From Chitinophagales bacterium (GTDB lineage: Bacteria; Bacteroidota; Bacteroidia; Chitinophagales; UBA2359): a stretch of DNA of 6,265 nt. The stretch spans positions 1 through 6,265 of the forward strand of contig JAHDIA010000374.1 in assembly GCA_020631035.1 (NCBI GenBank), in the 5' to 3' direction. Positions 6,203 through 6,265 of this stretch are shown piece after piece (the first letter of the stretch is position 1; every line of letters begins with the position of its first letter). The position numbers were made by a program, and so were the translations under genes. The notes below the pieces were generated by a model that worked only from the letters and a program-made list of their open reading frames with translations, did not search any database and had not been told where the DNA came from.

Positions 6203-6265
6203 AAAAACGGGCGAATGTAGGGGCAGGTTTTATGCCTGCCCGAACAGGAAACACAAAAAACGGGC
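6203..6265. repeat. hairpin repeat (RAGIKPAPT-type), possibly the first unit of a tandem array
   Basis: GGGCAGG (6221-6227) and CCTGCCC (6235-6241) form a 7-bp stem around a 7-base loop. The minus strand over 6216-6245 translates as VRAGIKPAPT, a peptide often seen as a spurious product of a widespread dispersed repeat. AAAAACGGGC occurs at 6203-6212 and again at 6256-6265, a spacing of 53 bp. A 53-bp tandem array may therefore continue beyond the window, but only one full unit is visible. No gene is supported here. Confidence 0.65.

Noticed and set aside
5893..6254. Two minus-strand reading frames of about 103 and 110 codons at the right edge
   Set aside because: Both begin inside the GC-rich dispersed repeats (peptides RAGIKPAPT and THGRASLRG) and then run antisense to the A-rich small gene. 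Their phenylalanine-rich middle is the complement of the lysine-rich run, so they look like shadows.

Overview
The window looks like the chromosome of a member of the Bacteroidota. The evidence is an lpxC gene fused in frame to fabZ (a hallmark of that phylum), the gene order HD-hydrolase / lpxD / lpxC-fabZ / lpxA / ABC ATPase, AT-rich spacers without clear Shine-Dalgarno sequences, and two matches to the Bacteroidota -7 promoter element TAnnTTTG. The genus cannot be fixed from the sequence. A Saprospirales-like or other environmental lineage rich in dispersed repeats is a guess.

Layout. Five genes lie on the minus strand, read from right to left: an HD-superfamily phosphohydrolase with a TTG start (5809-4586), lpxD (4536-3484), bifunctional lpxC/fabZ (3155-1758), lpxA (1583-786) and an ABC-type ATPase (802-179) that overlaps the end of lpxA by 17 bases. 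A possible small gene for a basic peptide with a hydrophobic N-terminus runs the other way at 5938-6141. The rest is repeat DNA: a 37-bp tandem array at the left edge (1-148), a repeat mosaic of about 240 bp between lpxD and lpxC containing a hairpin element bracketed by a 14-bp direct repeat (3295-3381), and two palindromic dispersed repeats at the right edge (6179-6265).

Function. LpxA adds a 3-hydroxyacyl chain to UDP-GlcNAc. The LpxC half of the fusion deacetylates the product, which commits it to lipid A, and LpxD adds the second 3-hydroxyacyl chain. The FabZ half dehydrates the same kind of 3-hydroxyacyl-ACP that LpxA and LpxD consume, so one polypeptide sits at the branch between outer-membrane lipid A and membrane phospholipid. 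The HD protein and the ABC ATPase are neighbours of the pathway without a proven part in it. Candidate promoters ahead of lpxC and lpxA suggest that transcription restarts inside the cluster.

No defence system, CRISPR array, tRNA, rRNA or transposase gene was found. The genes are ordinary core genes. The unusual material is the repeat DNA in the gaps, above all the hairpin that looks like a small non-coding insertion.
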